Positions 7,863 through 17,830 are shown, counted from the first letter of the stretch. The stretch: 64,000 nucleotides of DNA from Gottschalkia acidurici 9a (GCF_000299355.1 NC_018664.1:2774380-2838379); one strand, 5' to 3'. Made by a program: numbers and translations. The notes: generated by a model from the letters alone, not told the origin.

Positions 7863-8657
7863 CTATGTGACTTTATACTTTAAAGGAGTTACTCCAAAAT
7901 ATTGTTTAAATGACTTACTAAAATGGCTTTGATCATAAAAGCCTAGATCTTGAGCTATATCTGATATATCTTTTTTATCTTTTAATAGTTTTTTAGCATA
8001 GTTTAATCTCAACAAAGTTTGATAAGAATGAGGTGTTGTATTGAAGTAAAGTTTAAAGAGCCTTAGAGTATGATATTTACTTAGATTACTATATCTTGTT
8101 AGATCATCAAGTGTAATTTTCTCTAAGAAGTTATCATCAATATATTTTCTCGCCATTTTAATGGAGTCTTTATCTGTATGTCTGCTACTAAAGTTTTTCA
8201 ACACATAACTTTCCATGTTAAGTAAGTAGTCTATATCTGTAATTAGCCTGCTTTCTTTCTCTATATTGGAAATGTCTTTTCTAAGAATTGCAAATAATTC
8301 TATCATTCTATATATATCCCTACTCATAAGCTCTTTGACTAATATATTTTCACTTTTCAATTCAGTATCAAAAACAGACTCTATCCAGTCTTTTTTCAAG
8401 TATAGCATAGAAAATTTCCAACTTTCGATAGATGTTGGAGTACATTTGTGTATAACACCTGGATATATTATAACAGCTGTCCTTGAATCTACATTGTAAC
8501 TTTTTTCACCACAATTAACTGTACTTGATCCTTTCTCAATAATGCCTATGGACAATTCTTCATGAGAATGATCTTTTGATGAATGTATTCCTGAATCACA
8601 ACTTTTAATTTCAAATATAGGTAATTTGTCATCTCTAAAATAACTTATTTTATTCAT
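7863..8657 (-). CDS. AraC-family transcriptional regulator with cupin sensor
   Basis: 264 residues from the ATG at 8657, which follows AGAGGTAA; an in-frame TTG at 8675 is less likely. The N-terminal half (about 10-90) looks like a cupin sensor: HEELSIGIIEKGSSTVNC, then IIYPGVIHKCTP. The C-terminal 100 residues hold two helix-turn-helix motifs with the family signature IAQDLGFYDQSHFSKSFKQ followed by FGVTPLKYK. The two EamA exporters lie directly downstream on the same strand, so it probably controls them. Such pairs often respond to the exported compound. Confidence 0.92.
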   Translation of the reverse strand: MNKISYFRDDKLPIFEIKSCDSGIHSSKDHSHEELSIGIIEKGSSTVNCGEKSYNVDSRTAVIIYPGVIHKCTPTSIESWKFSMLYLKKDWIESVFDTELKSENILVKELMSRDIYRMIELFAILRKDISNIEKESRLITDIDYLLNMESYVLKNFSSRHTDKDSIKMARKYIDDNFLEKITLDDLTRYSNLSKYHTLRLFKLYFNTTPHSYQTLLRLNYAKKLLKDKKDISDIAQDLGFYDQSHFSKSFKQYFGVTPLKYKVT

Positions 8658-8684
8658 GAAGATTACCTCTTTCAAAAGTAATAT

Positions 8685-9753
8685 TTATCTAATATCAACT
8701 AAAAAATCATTTACTATATTTGCATCATCAAGTGTACCCATATTATTCATAGTGAAAAGTGCAGCTTCTATTATATTAAATGCAAGAGGACATCCTGAAC
8801 CCTCACCAAGTCTCATACTTAAATTTAGCATAGGCTTTAAATCTAATTCATCTAATATATATTGGGCACCTGGTTCTGCTGATAGATGTGATGGAAATAT
8901 ATACCCACTTACTAGTGGATTTAATTTATGTGCACAAAGTGCAGCCACAGATGATATAAGTCCATCTATAACTATAGGAACTCCATTTTTAGCAGCACCT
9001 AAAAAGCATCCACAAAGACCCGCTATATCAAATCCACCAACCTTTGATAGTACATCTATTATATCATCTTTGTTAGGTTTGTTTATTTCTATTGCCTTCT
9101 TTATTATGTTCTTTTTATTCTGAAACTGCTCTTCCGTAAGTCCTGATCCTTTTCCCGTTACTATTTTAGAGTCAATTTGTGATAATACACTTAGAACTGC
9201 CGCACTCGTTGTAGTATTTCCTATTCCCATTTCTCCTGTTCCAAACATATCATATCCTTTTTCCACTAATTCATCTATAGTCTCTATTCCTATTTCTATA
9301 GCTTTAATAGTCTCATCTCTAGTCATAGCAGCCTCTTTTACTATATTCTTTGTTCCATAAGCTATTTTTTTATTTACTATTTTAGGATTATTGAAATCAC
9401 TATTTACACCTATATCTACAACTGTAATATCTGTATTTGTATATTCTGATAGAACACATACACCTGTAATATTTCTTGTAAAATTGTTTGTAACTGTAGT
9501 AGTTAAGCTTTGAGGACAAGCACTCACACCTTCTTCTACCACACCATTATCTGCACACATTATAACTATGTTTTTTTCTTTATCTCATTCTCAATTTTAC
9601 CTGTTATTCCAGACATCTTAATCGCTATTTCCTCAAGATATCCTAAGCTACCTATAGGCTTTGTAAGGTTATCTATTTTTTTCTAGTTCCATTCATTATT
9701 GATTCATTAAGTGGTTTTATATTTTTAATAGCTTCTTCTAGTATTGATTTCAT
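8685..9753 (-). pseudogene. cobT: nicotinate-nucleotide--dimethylbenzimidazole phosphoribosyltransferase, frameshifted
   Basis: CobT makes alpha-ribazole phosphate for the lower loop of cobalamin. The open 3' part (to 9560) encodes 291 residues, including CADNGVVEEG, TGEMGIGNTTTSAA and the late catalytic-Glu region LGEGSG. The missing N-terminus is present in other frames: it starts at ATG 9753 after GGAGAGGT, then shows LTKPIGSLG, the expected CobT motif. Two single-base frameshifts separate the parts, both in A7 runs (9676-9682 and 9571-9577). Restoring each run to A8 gives one continuous protein of about 355 residues, the normal family length. It is either a recently inactivated gene or two homopolymer errors in the assembly. 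Confidence 0.88.
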
Positions 9754-9858
9754 CATTTTACCTCTCCAAACTGTTTTCTTAAATTATATCATAAATAATA
9801 GTTTGTAGAAAAATAGACTGTAGTCCACTTAGGTAGATTACAGTCTATAACTTTATAC

Positions 9859-10302
9859 TTATATATAAAACATTAAGTTATCTTTTCCATTCATACGTTT
9901 ATACTCTTCTACTAGATCTTCCAATGTCATTGAGTCTACTACGTTATTTATGCTCTCATTAATTTTATCCCATACATTTATTCTTAAACAATATTCCACA
10001 CTTCTTGTATCTTCTAATTCTTCACTTTCTTCTACTACAGAAAGATTTCCTTCAAGTGCTCTTAATATTGTACCTACAGTAATATTAGACGGATCATCTG
10101 CTACCATATATCCTCCTTGAGCACCCTTTATACTATTTACAAGTCCTGATTTTCTTAGAATAGCAAAAACCTGCTCAAGATAACTTACAGAAATATTTTG
10201 TCTTTCAGCTATACTATATAGTGCTACTTGTTCACCTTTAGAATTTATAGCTAAGTCTATCATAGCTCTCAAACCATATCTACCTTTTGTGGAAAGTCTC
10301 AT
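9859..10302 (-). CDS. Rrf2-family transcriptional regulator (CymR-like)
   Basis: A 147-residue winged-helix regulator starting MRLSTKGRYGLRAMIDLA, the classic Rrf2 opening, from ATG 10302 with AGAGGTG upstream. Recognition-helix region: ISVSYLEQVFAILRKSGLV, then the GAQGGY wing. Iron-sulfur members such as IscR use three Cys near residues 92-106. Here only one Cys (in VEYCLRINVWDKIN) is present, so a cluster is unlikely and a CymR-like role in sulfur or cysteine control is more likely. No iscS or cysteine gene adjoins it, so the target is inferred from family only. Confidence 0.88.
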   Translation of the reverse strand: MRLSTKGRYGLRAMIDLAINSKGEQVALYSIAERQNISVSYLEQVFAILRKSGLVNSIKGAQGGYMVADDPSNITVGTILRALEGNLSVVEESEELEDTRSVEYCLRINVWDKINESINNVVDSMTLEDLVEEYKRMNGKDNLMFYI

Positions 10303-10412
10303 TTTTTCACCTCTTTTCAATTCACACTATTCCCATCATATTTATAACTATAATATATATATTATATCATAGTTTGTCAATATGCATTTATGTATTAATT
10401 TTCCATGGTAAA

Positions 10413-10449
10413 AAAGTCCTTGCGGACTCATATCTCAACAAGGACTTTC
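10413..10449 (-). terminator. hairpin terminator of the OsmC gene
   Basis: AAAGTCCTTG and CAAGGACTTT arms, with a T run on the minus strand, directly after the OsmC stop at 10457. Confidence 0.75.
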
Positions 10450-10456
10450 TTTGTCT

Positions 10457-10846
10457 TTATTTAACTTCAAGTTCAAATTTAGGTGGATTTAGTATATGTC
10501 TTTTTACTTTACATGTCCCTGCTATTCTCTCTACAGATTCTTTATATTTATCAGGAAATCCTTTTGGTAATGTAAGATGTGTTTTGATATTAGTAGCATT
10601 TCCCTTTTCATCCTTAGTCACATCTAATTCTATTTTTAAACCCTCTGTATTTATTTCTCTAGTCTGACAAAAGCTCAGTACAGCTACACCAGTACAAGTA
10701 GCTAATGACGATAGAAATAGTTCAAAAGGTGATGGTGCTGAATTCTCTCCTCCAGACTCTTCAAGCTGGTCTGTTTTTATCTCAAAATCTCCTATTTTAG
10801 CATTTACTTTTTTACCACCTGGAAAGTTTACTACTATGTCTGCCAT
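10457..10846 (-). CDS. OsmC-family peroxiredoxin-like protein
   Basis: A 129-residue cytoplasmic protein of the OsmC/Ohr superfamily, thiol enzymes that reduce organic hydroperoxides. The two conserved cysteines are visible: Cys51 in SSLATCTG and a second near 112 in AGTCKVKRH. The segment PSPFELFLSSLATC is characteristic. It is short but within the range for the YhfA-like branch, whose substrate is unclear. It is a single gene with its own terminator. Confidence 0.9.
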   Translation of the reverse strand: MADIVVNFPGGKKVNAKIGDFEIKTDQLEESGGENSAPSPFELFLSSLATCTGVAVLSFCQTREINTEGLKIELDVTKDEKGNATNIKTHLTLPKGFPDKYKESVERIAGTCKVKRHILNPPKFELEVK

Positions 10847-10939
10847 TTTATCATCTCCTAGTTAATTATATATATATTAACATACCCTTTAGTAAATATT
10901 TATAACCATTATATCTTTAGCATATAAGGTTCTAATATT

Positions 10940-11659
10940 CTACTTATTTATATTTTCAGAGATTATATTTCTTACAGTTTCCGTGAGTTCTTTTGTATCA
11001 TTTTTAGATTGATTGTCCACTTGTACTACAGGTGATATTATTACCTCTACTTTAGCTGGTTTTATTATAAGGCTTCCTTTTTCCATAATCTTATTCGACC
11101 CTTTAATTGTAACTGGTACTATTGGAACTTCCGATTTTGTGGCTAATTTTAAACCTCCTGGTTTAAATTCTCCTAGACTTCCATCTTTACTTCTAGTTCC
11201 TTCTGGAAATATAACTAAAGAATATCCTCTTTTTAAAATTTCTATTCCATCTTTAATAGCTTTTATAGATTCTCTTGGATTAGTTCTATCCATAAATACA
11301 CAGTTTATAGCCTTCATCCACTTATTTACCATTGGAAGTTTTTCTAGTTCTTTCTTAGCTACAAATCCTTTTGACTTTTCTATGTACCCAAGCAATATAG
11401 GTATGTCAAAGTTTCCTTGGTGGTTACTCACAAAAAGTACATTTCCCTCTTTCGGAATATTCTCTTCACCTATAACCTTAACTTCACATCCACTTAACTT
11501 TATGAGGCTTATAGCCCAATTCCTTACTTTCTTATATACTAATTTATCCTTGTCTTCTATTTTCCCAGACTCTTCTAGAGACTTCACCTTTAAAAGAGAT
11601 GGTGTTAAGAGTATTAAACTAACCCAGAAATAGATAAACCAGATTATAGTTCTTATCAT
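10940..11659 (-). CDS. plsC: 1-acyl-sn-glycerol-3-phosphate acyltransferase
   Basis: PlsC adds the second acyl chain to lysophosphatidate in membrane phospholipid synthesis. The 239-residue protein has an N-terminal membrane anchor (about 3-22), the catalytic HX4D box in SNHQGNFD (about 79-84), the acceptor-binding region CVFMDRTNPRESI, the FPEGTRS box and the late PIVPVTIKGS motif. The order and spacing are normal for the family. It lies 16 bases after the methyltransferase gene and may be co-transcribed with it. Confidence 0.93.
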   Translation of the reverse strand: MIRTIIWFIYFWVSLILLTPSLLKVKSLEESGKIEDKDKLVYKKVRNWAISLIKLSGCEVKVIGEENIPKEGNVLFVSNHQGNFDIPILLGYIEKSKGFVAKKELEKLPMVNKWMKAINCVFMDRTNPRESIKAIKDGIEILKRGYSLVIFPEGTRSKDGSLGEFKPGGLKLATKSEVPIVPVTIKGSNKIMEKGSLIIKPAKVEVIISPVVQVDNQSKNDTKELTETVRNIISENINK

Positions 11660-11675
11660 AATGTTTATATCCCCC

Positions 11676-12872
11676 TTAATTTAACTTTTCTATAAATACA
11701 ACTTTAAGATAATTCCCTTCTTCAAACTCTTTTATAGTTCTAAAGTCCGAAGGTAAAGAAAATTCCTCTAAGACTTTATATTTTACACCTGTATCTTTAA
11801 ATGCATCATTTATAAACATTTTAAATTTATCCATATTAAAACTACTGCAATTAGTTGATGCTACTATAACCCCTTTACTTTCAGTTATAGCTATAGCATC
11901 TTTTAGAAGACTCGTATAGTCTTTTTCTGCACTGAATTTATAATTTTTAGATTTAGCAAAACTAGGAGGATCTAATATTACCATTTCAAATTTCAATTCT
12001 TTTCTTACCGCATATTTAAAATAGTCAAATACATCCTCTACTATTATCTCTTGAGCCTCATAGTCTATATTATTTATACTAAATTGTTCTATAGTTTTAC
12101 TCAAACTTCTATTGGCTAAATCAACACTTGTAGTCTTCTTTGCACCACCCACTGCTGCAAACACTGAAAAAGCTCCTGTATATGAAAATGTATTTAAAAC
12201 AGTTCTTCCTTTTGCATACTTATCTCTTATAGTTCTTCTTACATCTCTTTGATCTAAAAATACTCCTACCATAGCCCCATCATTTAAGTATACTGCAAAG
12301 TTAACTCCATTTTCCTTAACTACTAAAGGAAATTCACCTCTTTCACCAAGTATAAAATCATCTTGCTCCACATACTTACCGTCCGTATCAAATCTTTTTT
12401 TCTGATATATTCCTTTAAGCTCAACTAGGTTTTTTAGTGAATTTATAACTTCATCTCTAAACTTATATATGCCTTTGCTATACCAGTTTATTACATAGTA
12501 TCCATCAAAGTATTCTATAGTTAATCCACCTATTCCGTCACCTTCACCATTAAACACTCTAAATGCTGTAGTATCAGGATCATTATAAAATGATGATCTT
12601 TTATTTAGTGCAGTTATAAGCTTTTTCTGAAAAAATGCTTTATCTATCTTCTCATCTTCCTTTGTACTAAGTACCCATCCATATCCTTTGTTTTGTCTCC
12701 CATGATAACCTTTAGCTATAAATTTACCCTTTTCATCTACAAGGTTTATTATTTGTCCTTCTTTCTCTAAATCATTAATATTTAAAATAGCTTCCTTAAA
12801 TATCAATGGATATCCTTTTTTAAATTTATTTATAAACTTTGATTTTACCTTTAAATTTACTTCCTTTTTCAC
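11676..12872 (-). CDS. class I SAM-dependent rRNA methyltransferase, RlmI-like
   Basis: A 398-residue protein resembling RlmI/YccW, which makes m5C1962 in 23S rRNA. It has an N-terminal PUA-type RNA-binding region (about 8-80), a central EEHD-like region ending FPLVVKENGVNFAVYL, then a Rossmann methyltransferase with VLNTFSYTGAFSVFAA (SAM motif I) and the catalytic-site motif VILDPPSFAKSK. Length and domain order fit. The exact target base is assumed from the family. The start ATG 12872 follows AGGATGGTT, with an M-K-K-E opening. Confidence 0.9.
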   Translation of the reverse strand: MKKEVNLKVKSKFINKFKKGYPLIFKEAILNINDLEKEGQIINLVDEKGKFIAKGYHGRQNKGYGWVLSTKEDEKIDKAFFQKKLITALNKRSSFYNDPDTTAFRVFNGEGDGIGGLTIEYFDGYYVINWYSKGIYKFRDEVINSLKNLVELKGIYQKKRFDTDGKYVEQDDFILGERGEFPLVVKENGVNFAVYLNDGAMVGVFLDQRDVRRTIRDKYAKGRTVLNTFSYTGAFSVFAAVGGAKKTTSVDLANRSLSKTIEQFSINNIDYEAQEIIVEDVFDYFKYAVRKELKFEMVILDPPSFAKSKNYKFSAEKDYTSLLKDAIAITESKGVIVASTNCSSFNMDKFKMFINDAFKDTGVKYKVLEEFSLPSDFRTIKEFEEGNYLKVVFIEKLN

Positions 12873-12888
12873 CTAACCATCCTATCTA

Positions 12889-13554
12889 TTATGAATTAGC
12901 TTTCTTTCTACTATTAAAAACAATGTTTTTTAAAGCTCTTATATCTTCATCTATTAGCCTATGACGCACTTCTCTAGTATCAAATTTAAATATCTTAAAG
13001 ATAAATTGGAGTATATATCCCATACCTACTGACATAATGAGTGTTCCTATACCCACAGGTCCACCTAACAAGTATCCGATTATAAGTATTGTGATTTCCA
13101 TAGAATTTTTTACAAATCTAACTGACTTATTAGTTTTTTTAATAAACATTATCATAAGTGAATCCCTAGGTCCTGCTCCAAGCTGTGATGCTATATAAAA
13201 ATATGTTCCTATACCTAGTATAATCATGCCTATAATCATCATTATTAAGCTAGGAGTAAAACTATTAAATACAGGAATTAATCCACTTGACATTATAATG
13301 TTCATAAATACGCCTATAAGTATCATATTACAAAGTGTACCAATTCCTGGCTTCTCTCCAAATATAACTTGTACTAATAATATTACTATACCTGTAATAA
13401 TATTAGATGTGCCTATTGTAGTGTGAAATATATTTGATAAACCCTTATGGAATACATCCCACGGTGCATACCCTAGCTCGGCATTAATAGTCATAACCAT
13501 GCCTAGTGCACATAAGAAAAGTCCCGAAAAAAGATACATGTATCTTTTTATCAT
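12889..13554 (-). CDS. YczE/YitT-like integral membrane protein
   Basis: A five- or six-helix membrane protein of the YczE/YyaS branch, with LGYAPWDVFHKGLSN and GPRDSLMIMFIKK as family marks. Function is not established. The start is uncertain. A longer frame from TTG 13638 would place its first codons in the terminator of the upstream amidase gene, so a later Met is preferred. MIKRYMYLFSGLFLCALG from 13554 fits the usual N-terminus, with GGAGGA 13 bases upstream. ATG 13575 and 13596 are alternatives. Confidence 0.82.
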   Translation of the reverse strand: MIKRYMYLFSGLFLCALGMVMTINAELGYAPWDVFHKGLSNIFHTTIGTSNIITGIVILLVQVIFGEKPGIGTLCNMILIGVFMNIIMSSGLIPVFNSFTPSLIMMIIGMIILGIGTYFYIASQLGAGPRDSLMIMFIKKTNKSVRFVKNSMEITILIIGYLLGGPVGIGTLIMSVGMGYILQFIFKIFKFDTREVRHRLIDEDIRALKNIVFNSRKKANS

Positions 13555-13614
13555 TTTTTCATCCGATTCCTCCATTTTTAAAGTCTTTCTTATCATTCTA
13601 CCATAAAGTGAAGC

Positions 13615-13648
13615 TAAAAAACTCCCACTTTTATTCAAGTAGGAGCTT
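13615..13648 (-). terminator. hairpin terminator of the amidase gene
   Basis: On the minus strand GCTCCTACTT and AAGTGGGAG pair with one mismatch, followed by TTTTTT. It lies 10 bases after the amidase stop and overlaps the longest possible reading of the next gene. Confidence 0.65.
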
Positions 13649-13657
13649 TTTTATCAA

Positions 13658-14803
13658 TTAATAATTTACTTTTATGAACCAAAATCTTATATTACTATCG
13701 TTCCACCCTAAATCCCATGGGACATTATTTCTATCTGTATTATGACAAGTGACTAATGGATATCCTTTTGAATCAAAATCTGTGACTACTGCTGTGTGAG
13801 CAATTTTACCATCTTCCTCATAAGATACTATATCACCTGGAAGAAGATTATACGCTGATTGATATATTTCCTCATAGTCACCACTATCTATAACTGACCC
13901 TTTACCACTATATACAATATAGTCTTTAAATCCTTGAGCATTTACCCATGGTTTCGTTGCACCATCAGAGCTATAGTTCCATGTTGAATCCTTTTTAAAG
14001 CCTCCACCTTCATGCAAAACTTGAGATATAAAGTTTGTGCAATCTCCACCTTCATAGTTATAGTTTTTGTATTTATTATTGTATTTAAACCCATACTTTT
14101 CTTCACTTGCTGCTCCACTATACTTGTGAGCATACTCTACGGCATTTTCTCTTCCTTCTTCTAATTCTAATGATTCTTTACGTTTTTGACTCGTTATAAA
14201 CTCTTTAATAGAATCAACCTTTAAATTTTCTAAATTCAGAGAGTCAGCAAATGGATCGTTATACCATTCTTTTGTAATAACTAATGAATCATTCTTCTCA
14301 ACTACATCTAAAACATGATATGCTCCTATTCTAGATGTATTTACTAAATCCTTATTATCTTCATATATATATTTATATTCTGTTGAACACAATAGAGTAA
14401 TAGTTTTTTTATCACCTTTATCTTTTACATCTTTAATTATAACTTTAGGCTTAATATCTATAAACTTTGCTCCTTGTTTTTCTTCCCAATTACTAATATA
14501 TTTTATTTTCTTAACCTCATGTTCATATGCCCATGTACCAGCTTTATGTTCTCTATCATAAATTGACTCTAGATATTTAGTATCATTATCTAATATAGCT
14601 TTGTTTCTCTTATCAAATATTTCTTGTATAGCTTTGTCTATTTCATTATTAGCTGAAACATTATTAATATATTCTTTAGTAGAATATTCTTTAGGCTTAG
14701 ATGGCATATTAAGTTTAAGAACATATCCTGCCACTAATAAAAAAGCTAGTATAGATACTTTTATAATAGTTTTTTTAGATAAATTTCCTAAGGAAAATTT
14801 CAT
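13658..14803 (-). CDS. secreted amidase-domain protein
   Basis: 381 residues from ATG 14803, which follows AAGGAG at good spacing. An N-terminal membrane/signal segment (about 12-30) is followed by a linker region with a low-complexity D/K-rich stretch. A C-terminal amidase domain of the Amidase_6 type runs from about 225 to 380: the catalytic Cys in GGDCTNFISQ, the His in IAHTAVV, and a late Asn/His region VTCHNTDRN. Such proteins are thought to act on peptide bonds of the cell wall outside the cell. The substrate is unknown. Single gene, own terminator. Confidence 0.88.
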   Translation of the reverse strand: MKFSLGNLSKKTIIKVSILAFLLVAGYVLKLNMPSKPKEYSTKEYINNVSANNEIDKAIQEIFDKRNKAILDNDTKYLESIYDREHKAGTWAYEHEVKKIKYISNWEEKQGAKFIDIKPKVIIKDVKDKGDKKTITLLCSTEYKYIYEDNKDLVNTSRIGAYHVLDVVEKNDSLVITKEWYNDPFADSLNLENLKVDSIKEFITSQKRKESLELEEGRENAVEYAHKYSGAASEEKYGFKYNNKYKNYNYEGGDCTNFISQVLHEGGGFKKDSTWNYSSDGATKPWVNAQGFKDYIVYSGKGSVIDSGDYEEIYQSAYNLLPGDIVSYEEDGKIAHTAVVTDFDSKGYPLVTCHNTDRNNVPWDLGWNDSNIRFWFIKVNY

Positions 14804-15104
14804 ATTCTTGCTTCTCCTTTTTATAATATTCAAAACTATTATTCCCCTAATGATAATTTTTATTTTAAAATAATAAATTTACCTTATTTTATCTTATTAA
14901 TTTTTTTATGAATATTATGGTATGTGAAAATAGATAAAGCTATTGAGAAAGCATAGTTATTAAAAATAACTTCATCAAAGAATTGTGAAATTTATATTTC
15001 TGAAATGATAATAACCTATAATTTTTGTCAATGGAACAAGGCTAGAGTTCTCAAGTAACAAATTTGATATTATAGTCTCTAAGTATAAAATATAGTACTA
15101 AAAT

Positions 15105-15150
15105 ATTAATGAGCCATAGAATTTTTAATATATTCCTATGGCTCATTAAT
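15105..15150 (-). terminator. hairpin terminator
   Basis: ATTAATGAGCCATAG and its exact complement are separated by 16 bases. It lies 39 bases downstream of the minus-strand small gene at 15189, followed by T on that strand. Confidence 0.65.
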
Positions 15151-15188
15151 TATAATTTTATTTTAATTTTTATTTTTTTATAATTCTT

Positions 15189-15404
15189 CTAATGAAGACT
15201 TATTTCAAAGCTATCTTCATGTTCTTTAGGTATGTATCTTATATTTGTATGTGTGTCTAAGTATAGTATTCTATTACCATCTGAAGTTTGTATAACATCT
15301 AATTCTTCCCCATCTTTTATCTGTACTGTAGTCGCTAAAACTCCTTCATAGTTAGTATAAGAAAATTTTTGCTTACTTACTGCCTTCCCAATTATTTGTG
15401 ACAT
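15189..15404 (-). CDS. small hypothetical protein, 71 aa
   Basis: ATG 15404 has an excellent AAGGGGGAG site. The protein is small, soluble and beta-rich, opening MSQIIGKAVSKQKFSYTNYEGV. No signal peptide and no Cys. I do not recognise the family. The strong ribosome binding site and dedicated terminator argue that it is a real gene. It stands alone between long AT-rich gaps. Confidence 0.7.
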   Translation of the reverse strand: MSQIIGKAVSKQKFSYTNYEGVLATTVQIKDGEELDVIQTSDGNRILYLDTHTNIRYIPKEHEDSFEISLH

Positions 15405-15836
15405 TTTAGTCTCCCCCTTTTATTTTGTTTGTTAGTCAGTAATAAAGTTTTAAACTTAAAATAAGACTAAACCTTTAATTTATAGAAATAGCTTAATTTC
15501 CTCTACATTTATACATATTATATTAGTCATACATGTATAACTTAGTACAAAATGAAATGAGAAAAATTATACTAATTTCAGCTTATTAGCTAAATTTCGT
15601 GATACTTTTAACAATTCTAATCAGTAATCTAAGCCTGAAATTTTTATTTATGTAAAACATATTTATACTCTCACAAAACCTATATACCCAATGTAAAGAG
15701 TTTTATTCTCCTATTTTTCTAATTTATAGTTATTTTTCAGTCGTATTTCCAACCATATTGCCAATTTTCTTTATAGTATTTTAGTTAAAATGTTGTCTAA
15801 TTATGATAAAATATAGTTTACGATAAATTAAAACAT
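15405..15836. other. AT-rich gap between divergent genes
   Basis: About 430 bases without a credible gene. It must hold the divergent promoters of the small gene at 15404 and the ABC-F gene. No attenuator or riboswitch-like fold was evident by eye, though ABC-F leaders often carry one. Confidence 0.35.
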
Positions 15837-15850
15837 AAAGGATGATTCAA

Positions 15851-17794
15851 ATGAACGTTTTATCTGCTGAAAATATTTCTAAAAGTTATGGAATCAAATC
15901 ATTATTTAATGATATTTCTTTTACTATAAGTGATACTGATAAAGTTGGTGTTATAGGAATAAACGGAACAGGTAAATCTACACTTCTCAAAGTTATAGCT
16001 GGATATGAGCCTGTAGATAGTGGAACTATAACCATTCCAAATGGAGTAACTTTAGAGTACCTATCTCAAAATCCTAATTTCAATCTAGATATTACAGTTC
16101 TAGAGCAAGTATTTAAAGGAGATTCTCCTAACATGATTGTTATTAGGGATTATGAAAGAGCATTAGAAGATTCTATAAAGAATCCTAATGATGAAAAAAT
16201 TCAAGATCGTCTAATAAAATTAACTGATGATATGAATAAATTGAATGCTTGGGAACTTGAGAGCCAAGCTAAGGCTATTCTGACTAAGCTTGGTATAACT
16301 GAGTTTGATAAAAAGATTCATACTCTTTCTGGCGGTCAGAAGAAGAGAATTGCTCTTGCAAGTGCTCTTATAACTCCTTGTGATTTATTGATTTTAGATG
16401 AGCCTACTAACCACATGGATAGTGATACTATAGATTGGCTAGAAAAGTATCTTGAAAATAGAAAAGGTGCATTAATTATGATTACCCATGATAGATATTT
16501 TCTAGATAGAGTAGTTAATAAGACCCTAGAGCTTGACTGTGGTAAGCTTTATACTTATACAGGTAACTACTCACAATTTTTAGAGAAAAAGCTAGAAAGG
16601 CAAGCTTTAGAGTCTACTATGGAACATAAGAGACAGAGACTATATAAAAAGGAACTAGAATGGATAAGAACTGGAGCCAGAGCTAGAACTACTAAGCAAA
16701 AAGCTAGAATTCAAAGATTTGAAGAAATTAAGAATTCTAAAGTAGAAGTAAATGACTCTACTTTAGATATATCTGTAAGTGGCTCTAGGCTTGGACAAAA
16801 AATTATAGAGATTAAAAACTTATCTAAATCTTTTGATGAAAAAGTATTTATTAAAGATTTTACTTATACATTTCTAAAAGATGATAGAATCGGAGTAATT
16901 GGAAACAGTGGTATAGGTAAATCAACACTTTTGAACATAATTGTTGGAAAAATTGAAGCAGACTCTGGTAGCGTTGATATTGGATCTACAGTAAATATAG
17001 CTTATTTTTCTCAAGAGTCTCAGGATATGAATCCAAACTTGCGAGCTATTGAATATATTAAAGAAAGTGGAGAGTTCGTAACTACTGCAGATGGTACTAA
17101 GATAAGTGCATCTCAGATGATGGAAAGGTTTTTGTTTACTTCTGATATGCAATGGTCTTATATCTCTAAATTATCTGGCGGTGAAAGAAGAAGACTATAC
17201 CTTTTAAAAGTATTAATGACTTCTCCAAATGTGTTAATATTAGACGAACCTACTAACGACTTAGACTTAGACACTCTTAAAGTTTTAGAAAACTATATAC
17301 ATGAGTTTAGTGGCCCTGTTATTACCGTTTCTCATGATAGATATTTTCTAGATGTAATATGTAATAAGATCTTATCTTTTGAGAATGATGGAAATATAAT
17401 AATGAACGTGGGAAATCATTCTGATTTTGTGGATAAAAGAGACTTACTTGTTAGTAATGTTAATAGTTCAAAAAATAATAATGTTTCTAAAGATACTTCT
17501 GAAGAGAAGGAAGCTTCTAAAGAGTATAAATCAAAATCTAAAAAAACAAAGTTTACTTATAACGAGCAAAGAGAATACGAAAAAATCGATTCTGAAATAG
17601 AAGCTCTTGAGAAAGAAATAGATAAAATCGACAATGAAATGGAGCTATATTCTAGTGACTTCACTAAATTACAGGAACTACTTGAGAGAAAAGAAAAAAT
17701 TGAAGAAGAGTACTTGTTTAAACTTGAACGTCAAGAATACTTCGTGAATCTAGAGAGTGAAATTAAGAATAACCTATTGAGTTCTAGAAGCTAA
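15851..17794 (+). CDS. ABC-F family ATPase (Uup/YdiF-like)
   Basis: 647 residues from ATG 15851, chosen over ATG 15842 because AAAGGA sits 8 bases upstream of it. Two ATPase domains with no membrane part: Walker A GINGTGKST (about 36-44) and GNSGIGKST (about 354), signatures LSGGQKKR and LSGGERRR, Walker B LLILDEPTNHMD and LILDEPTNDLD. The linker between domains carries a charged helix, and the C-terminus (about 565-645) is a predicted coiled coil. ABC-F proteins act on the ribosome as translation factors or, in some branches, in antibiotic resistance. The coiled-coil tail favours the Uup/YdiF housekeeping type. The hairpin at 17831 ends the transcript. Confidence 0.92.
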   Translation: MNVLSAENISKSYGIKSLFNDISFTISDTDKVGVIGINGTGKSTLLKVIAGYEPVDSGTITIPNGVTLEYLSQNPNFNLDITVLEQVFKGDSPNMIVIRDYERALEDSIKNPNDEKIQDRLIKLTDDMNKLNAWELESQAKAILTKLGITEFDKKIHTLSGGQKKRIALASALITPCDLLILDEPTNHMDSDTIDWLEKYLENRKGALIMITHDRYFLDRVVNKTLELDCGKLYTYTGNYSQFLEKKLERQALESTMEHKRQRLYKKELEWIRTGARARTTKQKARIQRFEEIKNSKVEVNDSTLDISVSGSRLGQKIIEIKNLSKSFDEKVFIKDFTYTFLKDDRIGVIGNSGIGKSTLLNIIVGKIEADSGSVDIGSTVNIAYFSQESQDMNPNLRAIEYIKESGEFVTTADGTKISASQMMERFLFTSDMQWSYISKLSGGERRRLYLLKVLMTSPNVLILDEPTNDLDLDTLKVLENYIHEFSGPVITVSHDRYFLDVICNKILSFENDGNIIMNVGNHSDFVDKRDLLVSNVNSSKNNNVSKDTSEEKEASKEYKSKSKKTKFTYNEQREYEKIDSEIEALEKEIDKIDNEMELYSSDFTKLQELLERKEKIEEEYLFKLERQEYFVNLESEIKNNLLSSRS

Positions 17795-17830
17795 TTTAAA
17801 AAATTATAAATTTAAGCAATATCATAAAAG

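Noticed and set aside
15405-15836. possible attenuator or riboswitch leader before the ABC-F gene
   Set aside because: ABC-F leaders can be attenuated, but no terminator/antiterminator pair or leader peptide could be seen here.
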